Origin: Methanosarcina mazei S-6
Lineage (GTDB): Archaea > Halobacteriota > Methanosarcinia > Methanosarcinales > Methanosarcinaceae
Assembly (NCBI RefSeq): GCF_000970205.1
Contig: NZ_CP009512.1
Span: 2,046,001-2,110,000 of the forward strand
Direction: 5' to 3'
DNA: 64,000 nucleotides
Shown piece by piece: positions 25,658 through 34,330 of this stretch. A model generated the notes under the pieces. It worked only from the letters and a program-made list of their open reading frames with translations, had not been told where the DNA came from and ran no database searches. The number at the start of each line of letters is the position of its first letter. Within the stretch, counting starts at the first letter, position 1. A program made the translations under genes and the position numbers.

Positions 25658-27410
25658 TGTTATTCTCATCCGACTCGGTAATACGGTTATTTTCATCTAC
25701 ATTCACATTGAGGGCGTGTTCCCCCTTCTGAGTATCAATCCTTATATTTTCAACAATTGAGGTCTGACCTTCAAGTTCCGGGATGTTCAGGACAGTAACA
25801 CTTTCCCCATCAAGGTAGAGGTTTACATCAAAATCCCTGGCTGAAGCTTCTCCATTATTCGTAATTTTTACAGAAATTGAATAATCGGTTTTAGCTGTTT
25901 TCTGGGTTTCTTCAACACAGCCGCTAAAAGTCGCTATTATGAGAACGACCAGCAGGATGAGAAAAATGGGTTTTTTTCTCCTGATGCTGAAAAGAGCGAT
26001 AAAACCCAGAAGGATTGTCGAAGCTGAAGAGATCTCTTTGTTCTCTATTTTTACAGGCTCCCCAAGGGAAACCGACAGGTCGGGTGCGGACCTGACCAGG
26101 ATATTCAGTTCACAATTATTGTTTTTGTCACTGGACTCTTTTATACTGTTTTCAGGGTCCAGAAAGAGTTCAAGCCTGTGCTCGCCTTTAATACCGGACC
26201 ACAAAATGCCTGACCTGTGTATTCCAGCTGCCCCCATCTGGATCGGGACCCGGGAGATCTCATTTCCATCTACCAGGAAAACAGCAGTACAGTTTTCCTC
26301 ACAGATTCCTCCGGGATTATTAATTGTAAGGGAAATTTCCACAGGTTTCCCATCAATCAGCTCTTCTTCAGAGACTCTTATCTCCGGGTAAAGGTCAGGA
26401 AATACGGATTCGGTATTTTTAGAAGTAAGGACCAGGGCTGCAAGGACAGGATGAAGGTAGTCTTCCCCTTCCTGGTCGTCTATTTTTCCGTCTCCGTTAA
26501 TATCAAATCCTCTTACAAAAACTGCGGAGTTGTCTGCCTTCAAATAATTGAGCACATCAATGTGTTCCATATCGAAATAGCTTGAGGCTGCGCCTTTGTC
26601 TCCCGAGCTATCAAAGCTGACCTCATTTGCGATATCCCTTACATTTTCTCCGCATTTCTCGACCAGGTATTGAGGCGGAACCCCGGGTATTTCTCCGTTG
26701 AATTCAATATAATCAGGAAGACCTTTTGACCCTGTAAGATACACGACTGAAAGGTTTGCAGAATCTATATTGTTTAAAGCCTGCCCTGCGCTGAAATTAA
26801 CCTCTGCCCTGTCATTTACTTCCTTTATGTTTTCACTCCAGCCTTCCCCATGAAGGTTTATGTTCCCTGTCAGGAGCTGGTAGGAGACCATGGGAGCTTT
26901 CGGGTTTTCACAGGCAGCAGCAAGCACTGTACCATAAATCCTCCCGTCCATCTTTTTTCCGGGTTCTCCTGTGCTTGTAAGGATTTCTACCGTATTTTCA
27001 CCGTTTTTAATAAGATTGCCTGCATCATAAGCCACCCAGTAAACCCCGTGGCCTGCACAGAAAACATTTTCGTTTTCATCATTGATTCCTTCAAGATGTA
27101 GTTTTTCAAGCCTTTGCCCGTTAAACTCAGGCTGGACCCAGCCTTCATCACTATCCGTACCACCCCAGACTCCAATATAAAGGCGAGCCCAGAGGACAGA
27201 ACCTTCAGGAACATCAAAATTCTGGGAGTATGGAGAAAAACCAAGTCCATGACCTCCATCCATGTAGAATTCTCCTCTGAATGTGCCCTGGGCATCAGGA
27301 GCAAAGGGCATGCCCTCATAAGAATAGCTGGCAAGGGCGAGATCTACTGATGCCAGCAGAAAAATCGGGATAATAAACAGTACAATTATCTTTGCAGGAC
27401 TTATTTCCAT
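25626..27410 (-). CDS. DUF3344-CARDB protein fused to a lipoprotein-like CARDB module
   Basis: 594 aa. Signal peptide 1-28, then a DUF3344 module (GTFRGEFYMDGGHGLGFSPY; C118/H121 in FCAGHGVYWVAYD; NINLHGEG; DYLHPVLAAL). The module has an inserted calcium-loop-like DINGDGKIDDQE. A CARDB domain (about 345-445) and a hydrophobic segment SSASTILLGFIALFSIRRKK resemble a C-terminal membrane anchor. But the frame continues with PIFLILLVVLIIATFSGC, a classic lipoprotein signal with lipobox FSGC, and a second CARDB domain to the end. This looks like two neighbouring genes, an anchored protein and a lipoprotein, merged into one. First gene of the operon with 24671 and the ATPase. Confidence 0.85.
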   Translation of the reverse strand: MEISPAKIIVLFIIPIFLLASVDLALASYSYEGMPFAPDAQGTFRGEFYMDGGHGLGFSPYSQNFDVPEGSVLWARLYIGVWGGTDSDEGWVQPEFNGQRLEKLHLEGINDENENVFCAGHGVYWVAYDAGNLIKNGENTVEILTSTGEPGKKMDGRIYGTVLAAACENPKAPMVSYQLLTGNINLHGEGWSENIKEVNDRAEVNFSAGQALNNIDSANLSVVYLTGSKGLPDYIEFNGEIPGVPPQYLVEKCGENVRDIANEVSFDSSGDKGAASSYFDMEHIDVLNYLKADNSAVFVRGFDINGDGKIDDQEGEDYLHPVLAALVLTSKNTESVFPDLYPEIRVSEEELIDGKPVEISLTINNPGGICEENCTAVFLVDGNEISRVPIQMGAAGIHRSGILWSGIKGEHRLELFLDPENSIKESSDKNNNCELNILVRSAPDLSVSLGEPVKIENKEISSASTILLGFIALFSIRRKKPIFLILLVVLIIATFSGCVEETQKTAKTDYSISVKITNNGEASARDFDVNLYLDGESVTVLNIPELEGQTSIVENIRIDTQKGEHALNVNVDENNRITESDENNNEFEISCTFN

Positions 27411-28063
27411 AGTCTTTCACTTCATTCCAGAATGAGGTCAACTTGAGCAGGCCTGGATTCCGTTTATTCTGGGTAGATTTTTTAGAGAAGGTAAAATAAT
27501 TCAGGATAACTTAATATCATTATTGAATAATTACTGAAATTTAAAGGTTATTAAATATTACTATTTTTCGTTTCTGTATGAGAAAATACAATACAGGTCA
27601 TATGATTTAGAAAGAAGTCAGTTGTTTTGACTGTCATTATTCTTAAACAAAATATTGTAATAAATATTCATAGATATGCTTTTAAACTGCTCTTCAAAAA
27701 AAGTATCCATGTTTATTGAAATCGGGAAATGAAGTTAATATTAAATTTAATTCAAAAGACAGAGTTAATTTTTCTTTCAGCAGATAAAACCCTGGATTTT
27801 AAGAGGAGAGAATTAAAAATTAGTAATAATCAGTAACATCTCGAATCAAAAAATTCATATTTTTTAAAAAAACTTATATAATCAAAATTGTTCATTATAT
27901 ACTGGTTAAAACTGAATGAAAAAATTATCCTGATTACTCTGATTCTCTGAAGATTTCATACCCTTTGTCAAATAGTTGGGGTTATAGCCACATATTTTTG
28001 GGTTTGTGGAGAGCTAGAGTAAGATAAAAATTATGACGAAAAGAATCGAAGGAGGAGTACAGG
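27411..28063. other. Divergent intergenic region between DUF3344 genes
   Basis: About 650 AT-rich bases separating two divergently transcribed DUF3344 genes, so it must hold both promoters. TATA-like AACTTATATAATC at 27869-27881 is a candidate for the plus strand, though about 180 bases upstream of the start. No gene recognised. Confidence 0.45.
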
Positions 28064-29254
28064 GTGAAAAGAGGTTGGGAACTGGATGAGAAAAATAAAA
28101 CAAAAAATGAGTACAAATTCAGGAGAACAAAACTCAGCAAAAAAAAGAATATGCTTTATAAGCTTACAGGCCTTTGCTGCCTTCTTTCAGGCTTATTCTG
28201 CCTGCTAATTGCACCTTCCCTGGCTCAGGTCCCCGAAAACAATGGTTATGCCGGAGATAAGCCCCTGAAAACGTACATTCATGACACAGTTAAGGGAGAT
28301 CTTTACTATACTGCAGGGAGCAGCTATTACAGTGGAAAAGCCTATCCTGGAGACACATATAAGGTAAACCATAACTTCGATCTTCCTGAAGGAGCAACCA
28401 TTAAACTTGCCAGGCTCTATAATTACTGGACCTGGAGTTCCGAGGGGATGGAGGGGAGAAACCCTGAGATGAAACTCAGTTTTGACGGACAGGAGCTTGA
28501 ACCTGACAGGGAGTACAGCGACAGGAAAGGTTGGGGAAGCTATGATTATCCCTCAGGAACTTGGGCTTATGATGTGAGTTCCTGTATAACCGGGTCCGGT
28601 ACCTTTACTACGGAAATAGAAAACACAGGCCCGGATGCATCCTGTGTCTGCATTGAAGGTGTGGGTTTGCTTATTGTATACGAGGACCCTGATGGAAGGA
28701 ATATAGAATACTGGATTAACGAAGGAGCCGATGAGCTTAATTCTCAGATGGATGAAAACGGCAGCCCACTTTATTACACGGCCCCAAACCAGACAATCTG
28801 TGAAATGCTCAGGCCTGCTTTGCAGTTTCCCATCCGCAGTGCGACCCTCTGGACGATCACGCAATCCGGAAACTGGGAGAATAACACACTCATAGTGAAC
28901 GACAAAAAATTTACCGGAATCTGCGATGGGAAACCCTATCCTGATCTGGAAATTGATAAAAGGAATGTAACGGACTGCCTGAAAGCCGGAGAAAATATCA
29001 TTCTTTTCCAGGCATCAGGCGATTATGTAATATCTTCGGGGTCTTTCCTTGTTGTTGAAAAAGACCTGCTCGCAGAAGAATCGAAGTCATCCACAGAAGA
29101 AGCTTCCGAAAAATCCGAGGAAACAGGTAGCACCCCAGAAACATCCGGAACTGAATCTAAAAAAGCCCCAGGGTTTGGGTTCGTTTTTGCTCCTGCTCTT
29201 TTAACAGGAAGAAAATTGGTATCGGGACTAAGGGATAAGAAAGCTGGAAAATAA
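28064..29254 (+). CDS. DUF3344 surface protein with PGF-type C-terminus
   Basis: 396 aa from GTG 28064, chosen because GGAGGAG lies 7-9 bases upstream. The basic N-terminus of about 30 residues precedes the hydrophobic signal LTGLCCLLSGLFCLLIAPSL. The DUF3344 module begins NGYAGDKPLKTYIHDTVKGD, with LARLYNYWTWSSEGMEG and EYWINEGADELNS. After the domain comes a Ser/Glu/Thr-rich linker (SSTEEASEKSEETGS), then KAPGFGFVFAPALLTGRK. This has a PGF-like tripeptide, a hydrophobic patch and a basic tail, reminiscent of PGF-CTERM anchors but with a short hydrophobic part. Convergent with the EcfT gene. Function unknown. Confidence 0.83.
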   Translation: MKRGWELDEKNKTKNEYKFRRTKLSKKKNMLYKLTGLCCLLSGLFCLLIAPSLAQVPENNGYAGDKPLKTYIHDTVKGDLYYTAGSSYYSGKAYPGDTYKVNHNFDLPEGATIKLARLYNYWTWSSEGMEGRNPEMKLSFDGQELEPDREYSDRKGWGSYDYPSGTWAYDVSSCITGSGTFTTEIENTGPDASCVCIEGVGLLIVYEDPDGRNIEYWINEGADELNSQMDENGSPLYYTAPNQTICEMLRPALQFPIRSATLWTITQSGNWENNTLIVNDKKFTGICDGKPYPDLEIDKRNVTDCLKAGENIILFQASGDYVISSGSFLVVEKDLLAEESKSSTEEASEKSEETGSTPETSGTESKKAPGFGFVFAPALLTGRKLVSGLRDKKAGK

Positions 29255-29297
29255 TGTTAAAAAATAATGTTGTGATTCCGGGTAAATTGAAGACTCG

Positions 29298-29340
29298 ATT
29301 CTAAAAAAACTGGATGACAGTTTCAGGTTTTTTTCAGAAT
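29298..29340. terminator. Bidirectional stem-loop between convergent genes
   Basis: ATTCTAAAAAAACTG pairs with CAGGTTTTTTTCAGAAT across a short loop. The T-runs occur on both strands, so it could terminate both the DUF3344 gene and ecfT. Confidence 0.65.
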
Positions 29341-29351
29341 AGAATTTCCCG

Positions 29352-30215
29352 TTAAACCGGGACTGTGCCCCCAAATCCCACATAGCTGAGATAGAGGCCT
29401 CCTGCCGTAAATAGTGCCGTATATGCAAGAAAAATATAATCATTTCTTTTTAGCCTCAGTTCTTTTACATAGGTTCTCTGCCTATTTGCCCTGAAACCTC
29501 GCGTATCGGCAGCTACTGCGAGCTTTCTTCCCGCCCTGAGTATATTAACTACCAGAGGAACAAGGATATATTTCATGGCTTTTGCTTTTCTGAAAATTCC
29601 TCCTTTCAATTCAAGCCCTCTTGCCTGCATTGCATTGAGGATTATGCCGCTTTCTTCGAGCATTGAAGGGGCAAAACTGACTGCAGAAGAGAGCATAAAT
29701 GCAATTTCATACGGAAGCCCTATACTATAATTTTTTTCTCCTACTCTTATTTCGAAAAAGCGGACAAATGCGGAAATCAGTTCTGAAGGATGAGTGGTGG
29801 CAAGCAGCAGCATTGCGGCACTAAGTCCGGTCATAAAACGGAAAGACTGATACATCCCGTAGAGAGCCCCATCGGCATAAAAGTAGACTCCTTCTGTAAG
29901 AAGCCCCAGTACCGGGAAGGATGGAGAAATTATGGTAAACAGCGGCTCTTTTGCCCAGTAATAAAAAAGAGCCTGAGAAAAGGTAAAACTCAGCATAATG
30001 CTCCCAGAAACCAGGAGGATGGCCTTTATCCTGCTGATAGGCGGTTTCAGAATGAACCAGAAAGGCAAAGTTGAGATAAAAAGCAACACCAGCAAGTAAG
30101 GAGTACCTAGAACAACACTCAGCACCGAGACCCCGAAGAGCCAGAGCAGTTTTACTCTCGGGTCCAGCCTATGGAGCAGACTGTCTTTTTGTTCATAGCG
30201 AAAGAGGCTCTTCAA
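29352..30215 (-). CDS. ecfT: ECF transporter transmembrane subunit EcfT (CbiQ family)
   Basis: 287 aa with four to six membrane helices (LFGVSVLSVVLGTPYLLVLL etc.). It has the two cytoplasmic coupling motifs of EcfT proteins that touch the ATPases: MQARGLELKGG and AADTRGFRANR (Ala-Arg-Gly type). The N-terminal LDPRVKLLWLFG is the usual CbiQ start. TTG 30215 is preceded by GGAGG at the right distance, so this gene uses a TTG start. It is transcribed divergently from the fused ATPase gene, sharing the 109-base region between them. The substrate is set by the S component, not by this subunit. Confidence 0.92.
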   Translation of the reverse strand: MKSLFRYEQKDSLLHRLDPRVKLLWLFGVSVLSVVLGTPYLLVLLFISTLPFWFILKPPISRIKAILLVSGSIMLSFTFSQALFYYWAKEPLFTIISPSFPVLGLLTEGVYFYADGALYGMYQSFRFMTGLSAAMLLLATTHPSELISAFVRFFEIRVGEKNYSIGLPYEIAFMLSSAVSFAPSMLEESGIILNAMQARGLELKGGIFRKAKAMKYILVPLVVNILRAGRKLAVAADTRGFRANRQRTYVKELRLKRNDYIFLAYTALFTAGGLYLSYVGFGGTVPV

Positions 30216-30324
30216 GGCATAATCCTCCGTAAAATTCTATCATACAAAAATTAATAATAGTCAAACTATTTCTTACTTTTCATAAGAGTTTTAAACTATA
30301 GTGTGTATGAAATAACGCGATAGT
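30216..30324. promoter_or_regulatory. Shared divergent promoter of ecfT and the ECF ATPase
   Basis: 109 bases. The repeated AAACTAT (in CAAACTATTTC and TAAACTATAGT, near 30264 and 30293) may form an operator for a common regulator. The TTTTAAACTATAG stretch is AT-rich as a TATA box would be, about 30 bases before the ATPase start. Confidence 0.4.
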
Positions 30325-32097
30325 ATGGATCAACCAGAGGACACAGATGCACTTGTCAGGTTTGAAAACATTACATATAGCTATCCCTATTCAGATTCCA
30401 GAGTACTTTCGGATGTAAACCTTAAACTTGAAAAAGGAGAGTTTGTACTCCTTGCAGGTCCAAGCGGCTGTGGAAAAAGTACTCTTGTCCGCTGTTTTAA
30501 CAGGCTGGTGCCCGAGATTTCTGGAGGAAAACTTTCCGGGCGTGTCATTATTCGGGGAAAAGACCTCAGGGAGGAAAAAGTCCACAAACTGGCCCTTGAG
30601 GTGGGAATGGTATTCCAGAACCCTGAAACTCAGCTTTTTTCCCTTAAAGTAGAAGATGACCTTGCTTTCGGGCCTGAAAACCTGGGGCTGCCAGGAAAGG
30701 AAATACTTTCCCGTGTAGAAAAATCTCTCAAAGCGATAAAACTGGAGAAACTGAAGGATCATTTCATCTTCACACTCTCAGGCGGGGAAAAACAGAGAAC
30801 TGCAATAGGAGGAAACCTGGCAATGGAGCCGGAAATCCTTGTCCTTGACGAGCCGACGTCGGACCTGGACCCCTCCGGTACCCGGGAAGTACTTGACCTG
30901 CTCAGGCGACTGAACGCTGAAAAACGGATAACCCTGATTCTCATAGAGCACAAGCTCGATGAAGTTTTCGAACTGGCTGACCGCATGCTTGTAATGGATG
31001 AAGGGAAGGTTATACTTGACGGAAAGCCCTTTGATATCCTGTGCCGCGAAGAAGGAAAACTCAAAAAGCTCGGGATTCATCCTCCCCAGATCATAGAAAT
31101 TTCTCGCCTCCTGGGATTCAACTGCAGGACTTCAAGCCCCCCCTATGAGAACATCCTGAAACGCCTGGCTGAACTTCTGATGCCGTCCACTCGTGAGCTC
31201 CAGCCCGAAAGCAGGAAAGAAGCGAAACCCAAAATTCCTCCTGCTCTTTGTCCAGAGGAGAGCCTTTCTCACGTTCGGATAGAAAAGCTCTCCTGCAGAC
31301 GTGAGGACGGTTCTGAAACCCTCAAAAACGTAAATCTTGATATAAAATATGGAGAGTTTCTTGCCCTTCTTGGCCACAATGGAGCCGGAAAAACAACCCT
31401 TGCAGGTCACTTAATGAGATTCCACAAACCTTCTTCCGGGAGGATTCTCCTCAACGGAAAGAATATAAGCAAATACTCCACAGCTCAGCTCTCGCAGCAG
31501 ATAGGGTACCTTTTCCAGAACCCGGATTCACAGATTTTTATGAATAGCGTATTTGAAGAAGTTCGATTTGGGCTCAAGAACCTGAAAATACCTGAAGAGG
31601 AAATGAAAAAACGAGTAAATTCTGCCCTTGAGATGATGGAACTTTCGGTTTACAGAAACAGACACCCCCAGGCTCTCTCACGGGGACAACGGCAACGACT
31701 GGCAGTAGCTTCCATTCTCGCCCTCGAGCCGGACCTGCTTGTCCTGGACGAACCGACTACGGGGCAGGATAGGGGGCACATACATAAGTTTCTGGATAAA
31801 ATCAGGGAATTGAACAGACTTGGAAAAACCGTTATTCTCATAAGCCATGATATGGAGCTTGTAGCGGAGTATGCTGAAAGGGTTATCGTGATGAAGCAGG
31901 GAGAAGTTTTGCTGGACGGCCCGGCAGCAGAAGTATTCTTAAGCCCTGAAGAGCTGGATGCAGCCGGGCTTATTCCTCCTCTCCCTGCAAGGCTCGCTCT
32001 TGATCTCAGAAAACAGGGATTTGATGTTCCCGGAATGCTTACAGTCTCAGAACTAAAAAGCTTCCTAAGAGCTCATAATGTGGAAATTCGCGACTGA
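30325..32097 (+). CDS. ecfA: ECF transporter fused double ATPase (EcfA-EcfA')
   Basis: 590 aa with two complete ABC ATPase domains joined head to tail, as in many ECF systems. Domain 1 (about 10-245): Walker A GPSGCGKST at 45-53, Q-loop VFQNPETQLF, signature LSGGEKQRTAIGG, Walker B EILVLDEPTSDLDP. Domain 2 (about 318-560): Walker A GHNGAGKTT near 350, Q-loop LFQNPDSQIF, signature LSRGQRQRLAV (Gly to Arg in the second position), Walker B LLVLDEPTTGQD. The QNPxxQ(L/I)F form is characteristic of CbiO/EcfA. With EcfT and an S component it energises uptake of a vitamin or metal. The two halves differ in the signature, so the two ATP sites may not be equivalent. Confidence 0.95.
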   Translation: MDQPEDTDALVRFENITYSYPYSDSRVLSDVNLKLEKGEFVLLAGPSGCGKSTLVRCFNRLVPEISGGKLSGRVIIRGKDLREEKVHKLALEVGMVFQNPETQLFSLKVEDDLAFGPENLGLPGKEILSRVEKSLKAIKLEKLKDHFIFTLSGGEKQRTAIGGNLAMEPEILVLDEPTSDLDPSGTREVLDLLRRLNAEKRITLILIEHKLDEVFELADRMLVMDEGKVILDGKPFDILCREEGKLKKLGIHPPQIIEISRLLGFNCRTSSPPYENILKRLAELLMPSTRELQPESRKEAKPKIPPALCPEESLSHVRIEKLSCRREDGSETLKNVNLDIKYGEFLALLGHNGAGKTTLAGHLMRFHKPSSGRILLNGKNISKYSTAQLSQQIGYLFQNPDSQIFMNSVFEEVRFGLKNLKIPEEEMKKRVNSALEMMELSVYRNRHPQALSRGQRQRLAVASILALEPDLLVLDEPTTGQDRGHIHKFLDKIRELNRLGKTVILISHDMELVAEYAERVIVMKQGEVLLDGPAAEVFLSPEELDAAGLIPPLPARLALDLRKQGFDVPGMLTVSELKSFLRAHNVEIRD

Positions 32098-32211
32098 AAG
32101 AAATTAAATAAAAATGAAATGACCGCAAAAAACGGCAGCAGAAAGTAAAGAAAAGAGATAAAATTTGGAGATATTAAAGGGGAAAATGGGATGCAGATAA
32201 AGGCGTTTCTT

Positions 32212-33303
32212 TTAAAGCCTTGCTCCGCTCATTTTTACAGCGGTATCATAGCCAAGAAGTCCCCCTACCAGCCCTCCTGCGCATGCCAGGGCCAGCTGAA
32301 TCCCTATGTACCAGGGAGCGTAAGATATTTTCCATTCAACCGGGGCATAGAGAAGATAAAATAAGAGGGTTGAGACTCCACCTCTTGAGATTCCGTAGAT
32401 AACTGCAGTCAGGCGCCTGTCTGCATAATCCATCCTGAATATAAAGACCAGGAGGTCAACAACGACACCTTCTGCCAGGTAAAAGCCCAACCACATGATG
32501 TGAGACCCCCAGACAACCATGCTGATGAGCAGGACGCAGGTAAAGAGCAGGGTTGCTGTTCCCGGCTTTCGGACCAGTTGCAGGGCGACTATCATGAGGA
32601 CGACAGTGGGAATTGCAATAACCAGCCCGTCAAACCAGCCAAGATTGACCAGTTTGCTAAGGTAGCGGAACACTACGGCAATAACCGAAGCGAGAAGCGC
32701 TATTGTGATCAGGTCAATGGTTGAAAAGAGGTCAAGGACTCCAAATCGTTTTAATGCAGCCAGAACACCGAAAAAGACCAGGAGACTTACCAGAATCGTA
32801 ATATAAGTACTCCAGGAGGGTGGCGGTATGATAGTAATACTGTGTTCACTTTGTTGCGTCTCTCCCGAGTAAACCGCAAGAATCTTGAAAGTAATCCTTT
32901 TTTTGTACTCGATTGAAGCAGGAGGTTTTACATCAAGAAAAAAGCTTGCACTTTGCCCTGTTGACAGTTCTCCGATTTTAGCCGTGATTTTCTGTCCGTC
33001 TTCTGTTATATTGTATGGCTGAGGAGACATCCCTATATCCAGATCTCCCGGAACTTCAATAAACACAGTTACGTTATACAGTGGTTCAGTTCCCTTATTC
33101 TCAAGGTTTAACCTTGCCCTTTCCCATGAGTGTCCAGCTACAAGGACATCGGACGCCTGGTTTCGGTCAAGTGGAATTTCCAGGCTACACTCAAGGGGAG
33201 AGACATATGAACCTGAAGTTTCCTCTGATGCAAGGGCTCCTGGAGTAAAGGAAGCTGTAAGAACAAGTGCAAGTATTGCTGAGAGAATCCATTGATGTTT
33301 CAT
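32212..33303 (-). CDS. Probable ECF S component with an extracellular beta-sandwich domain
   Basis: 363 aa. Signal peptide (ILSAILALVLTASFTPGALA), an extracellular domain of about 140 residues with NEW3/CARDB-like strands (SWERARLNLENKGTEPLYNV, SASFFLDVKPPASIEYKK), then about six membrane helices starting near residue 168. The helical part opens with FSTIDLITIALLASVIAVVF, close to the N-terminal pattern of ECF substrate-binding S components, and ends with a Gly-rich helix LACAGGLVGGLLGYDTAVK as many S components do. An S component with a secreted N-terminal domain is unusual. Located 3' of a DUF3344 gene in a three-gene operon and convergent with the ATPase gene. Substrate unknown. An unrelated membrane protein cannot be excluded. 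Confidence 0.7.
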   Translation of the reverse strand: MKHQWILSAILALVLTASFTPGALASEETSGSYVSPLECSLEIPLDRNQASDVLVAGHSWERARLNLENKGTEPLYNVTVFIEVPGDLDIGMSPQPYNITEDGQKITAKIGELSTGQSASFFLDVKPPASIEYKKRITFKILAVYSGETQQSEHSITIIPPPSWSTYITILVSLLVFFGVLAALKRFGVLDLFSTIDLITIALLASVIAVVFRYLSKLVNLGWFDGLVIAIPTVVLMIVALQLVRKPGTATLLFTCVLLISMVVWGSHIMWLGFYLAEGVVVDLLVFIFRMDYADRRLTAVIYGISRGGVSTLLFYLLYAPVEWKISYAPWYIGIQLALACAGGLVGGLLGYDTAVKMSGARL

Positions 33304-33346
33304 TTTTACCTCTTTTTCATCTCAAATTAATTTTCACTTCCTGATC

Positions 33347-34279
33347 TCATCTCCTTCTGAACTTCAGGGCAATTGCAATGCAGGCAAGAAGACAGATAAT
33401 TATCACCGGAAGAGGGATATTTGCTTTTTTTCCGGTTTTTTGCTCGTGGAGTTTGAAAAACTCGCTGTTAGCTTCCGATTCCGAAACGAGGACTGCGATA
33501 CAGGGATGGATATAGCCCTCCTCCCCCCTTTCGAAGAGAAGGATACTTTCTGAATTTTCAGAGGATACAGAACCCGAATACAGGTCAAAATACTTGCCCT
33601 GAGCGGACTTTCCTATGTCACTTCCGATGCTTGCAGAATCAAAGTAAAGCTCGTCTTTTTCTCCTTCAGTGCCTGCCACAAGCATTGTATAAAGGGTCGC
33701 ATTTTTTCCGGGGTATGTATCTTCAAAGGCAGTCGTTACTCTGTCCTTCTTATTTGTATACGATAGCGCATAATTGCCTTCATTGATCCAGAACCTTACT
33801 GGAGAAAGAGAGCTGTTTTCACAAACAGCGGCAAGAGTGATCCCATAGGGCCCTCCCCCGGGATTTTCTGAAAAAACCGAAACTTCATTCAGTCCAGTAT
33901 GAAGAGAACTGCTGGCATTGAGACAGTAAAGGGCTGTCCCCCAGGCTGAAACGTAATCAGGATCTTTCATTAAGGCAAGTTCTTTGCCGTTTACCGTTAC
34001 TTTGATACTGTCCCCGCTGTCATAGTTCCAGACAGGAACATAGAGCCTGGCATACCTGACTTCCCCGGAAGGCAGCTCGAAATACTCTAGATAGGGGTTT
34101 TCACCGGTATACCCGTGCCCCCCACTAACGTATACTTCTCCTCTGACAGCTCCTTCTGCAATTGTATAGGGGGGAGTTCCATCCCCATACCAGCCTCCAT
34201 TTCCTGAAAATAAAGAAAACAGGAGTACCAGACCTGCTCCAAGAAGCCCTGTTATTAAGATTTTGTTTCTGTTCTCCAA
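33347..34279 (-). CDS. Small membrane-anchored DUF3344 protein
   Basis: 310 aa. An N-terminal signal/anchor (ILITGLLGAGLVLLFSLFS) is followed by one DUF3344 module of the GG(H)G subtype: GAVRGEVYVSGGHGYTGENP, ARLYVPVWNYD, RFWINEGNYALSYT and GYIHPCIAVLV. The Cys of the CAGHG motif remains (ALYCLNAS) but the His is absent. The C-terminus IPLPVIIICLLACIAIALKF ends in RRR, a clear membrane anchor, so the protein should be held on the outer face. It starts at TTG 34279 with AGGAG about 10 bases upstream. It lies 43 bases before the S-component gene and 51 after the permease gene, in one operon. Confidence 0.8.
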   Translation of the reverse strand: MENRNKILITGLLGAGLVLLFSLFSGNGGWYGDGTPPYTIAEGAVRGEVYVSGGHGYTGENPYLEYFELPSGEVRYARLYVPVWNYDSGDSIKVTVNGKELALMKDPDYVSAWGTALYCLNASSSLHTGLNEVSVFSENPGGGPYGITLAAVCENSSLSPVRFWINEGNYALSYTNKKDRVTTAFEDTYPGKNATLYTMLVAGTEGEKDELYFDSASIGSDIGKSAQGKYFDLYSGSVSSENSESILLFERGEEGYIHPCIAVLVSESEANSEFFKLHEQKTGKKANIPLPVIIICLLACIAIALKFRRR

Positions 34280-34330
34280 AGTTATTCATCTCCTGGAGGC
34301 GCTGAAAATTTGTTACTAAAGCTTTTGTTA

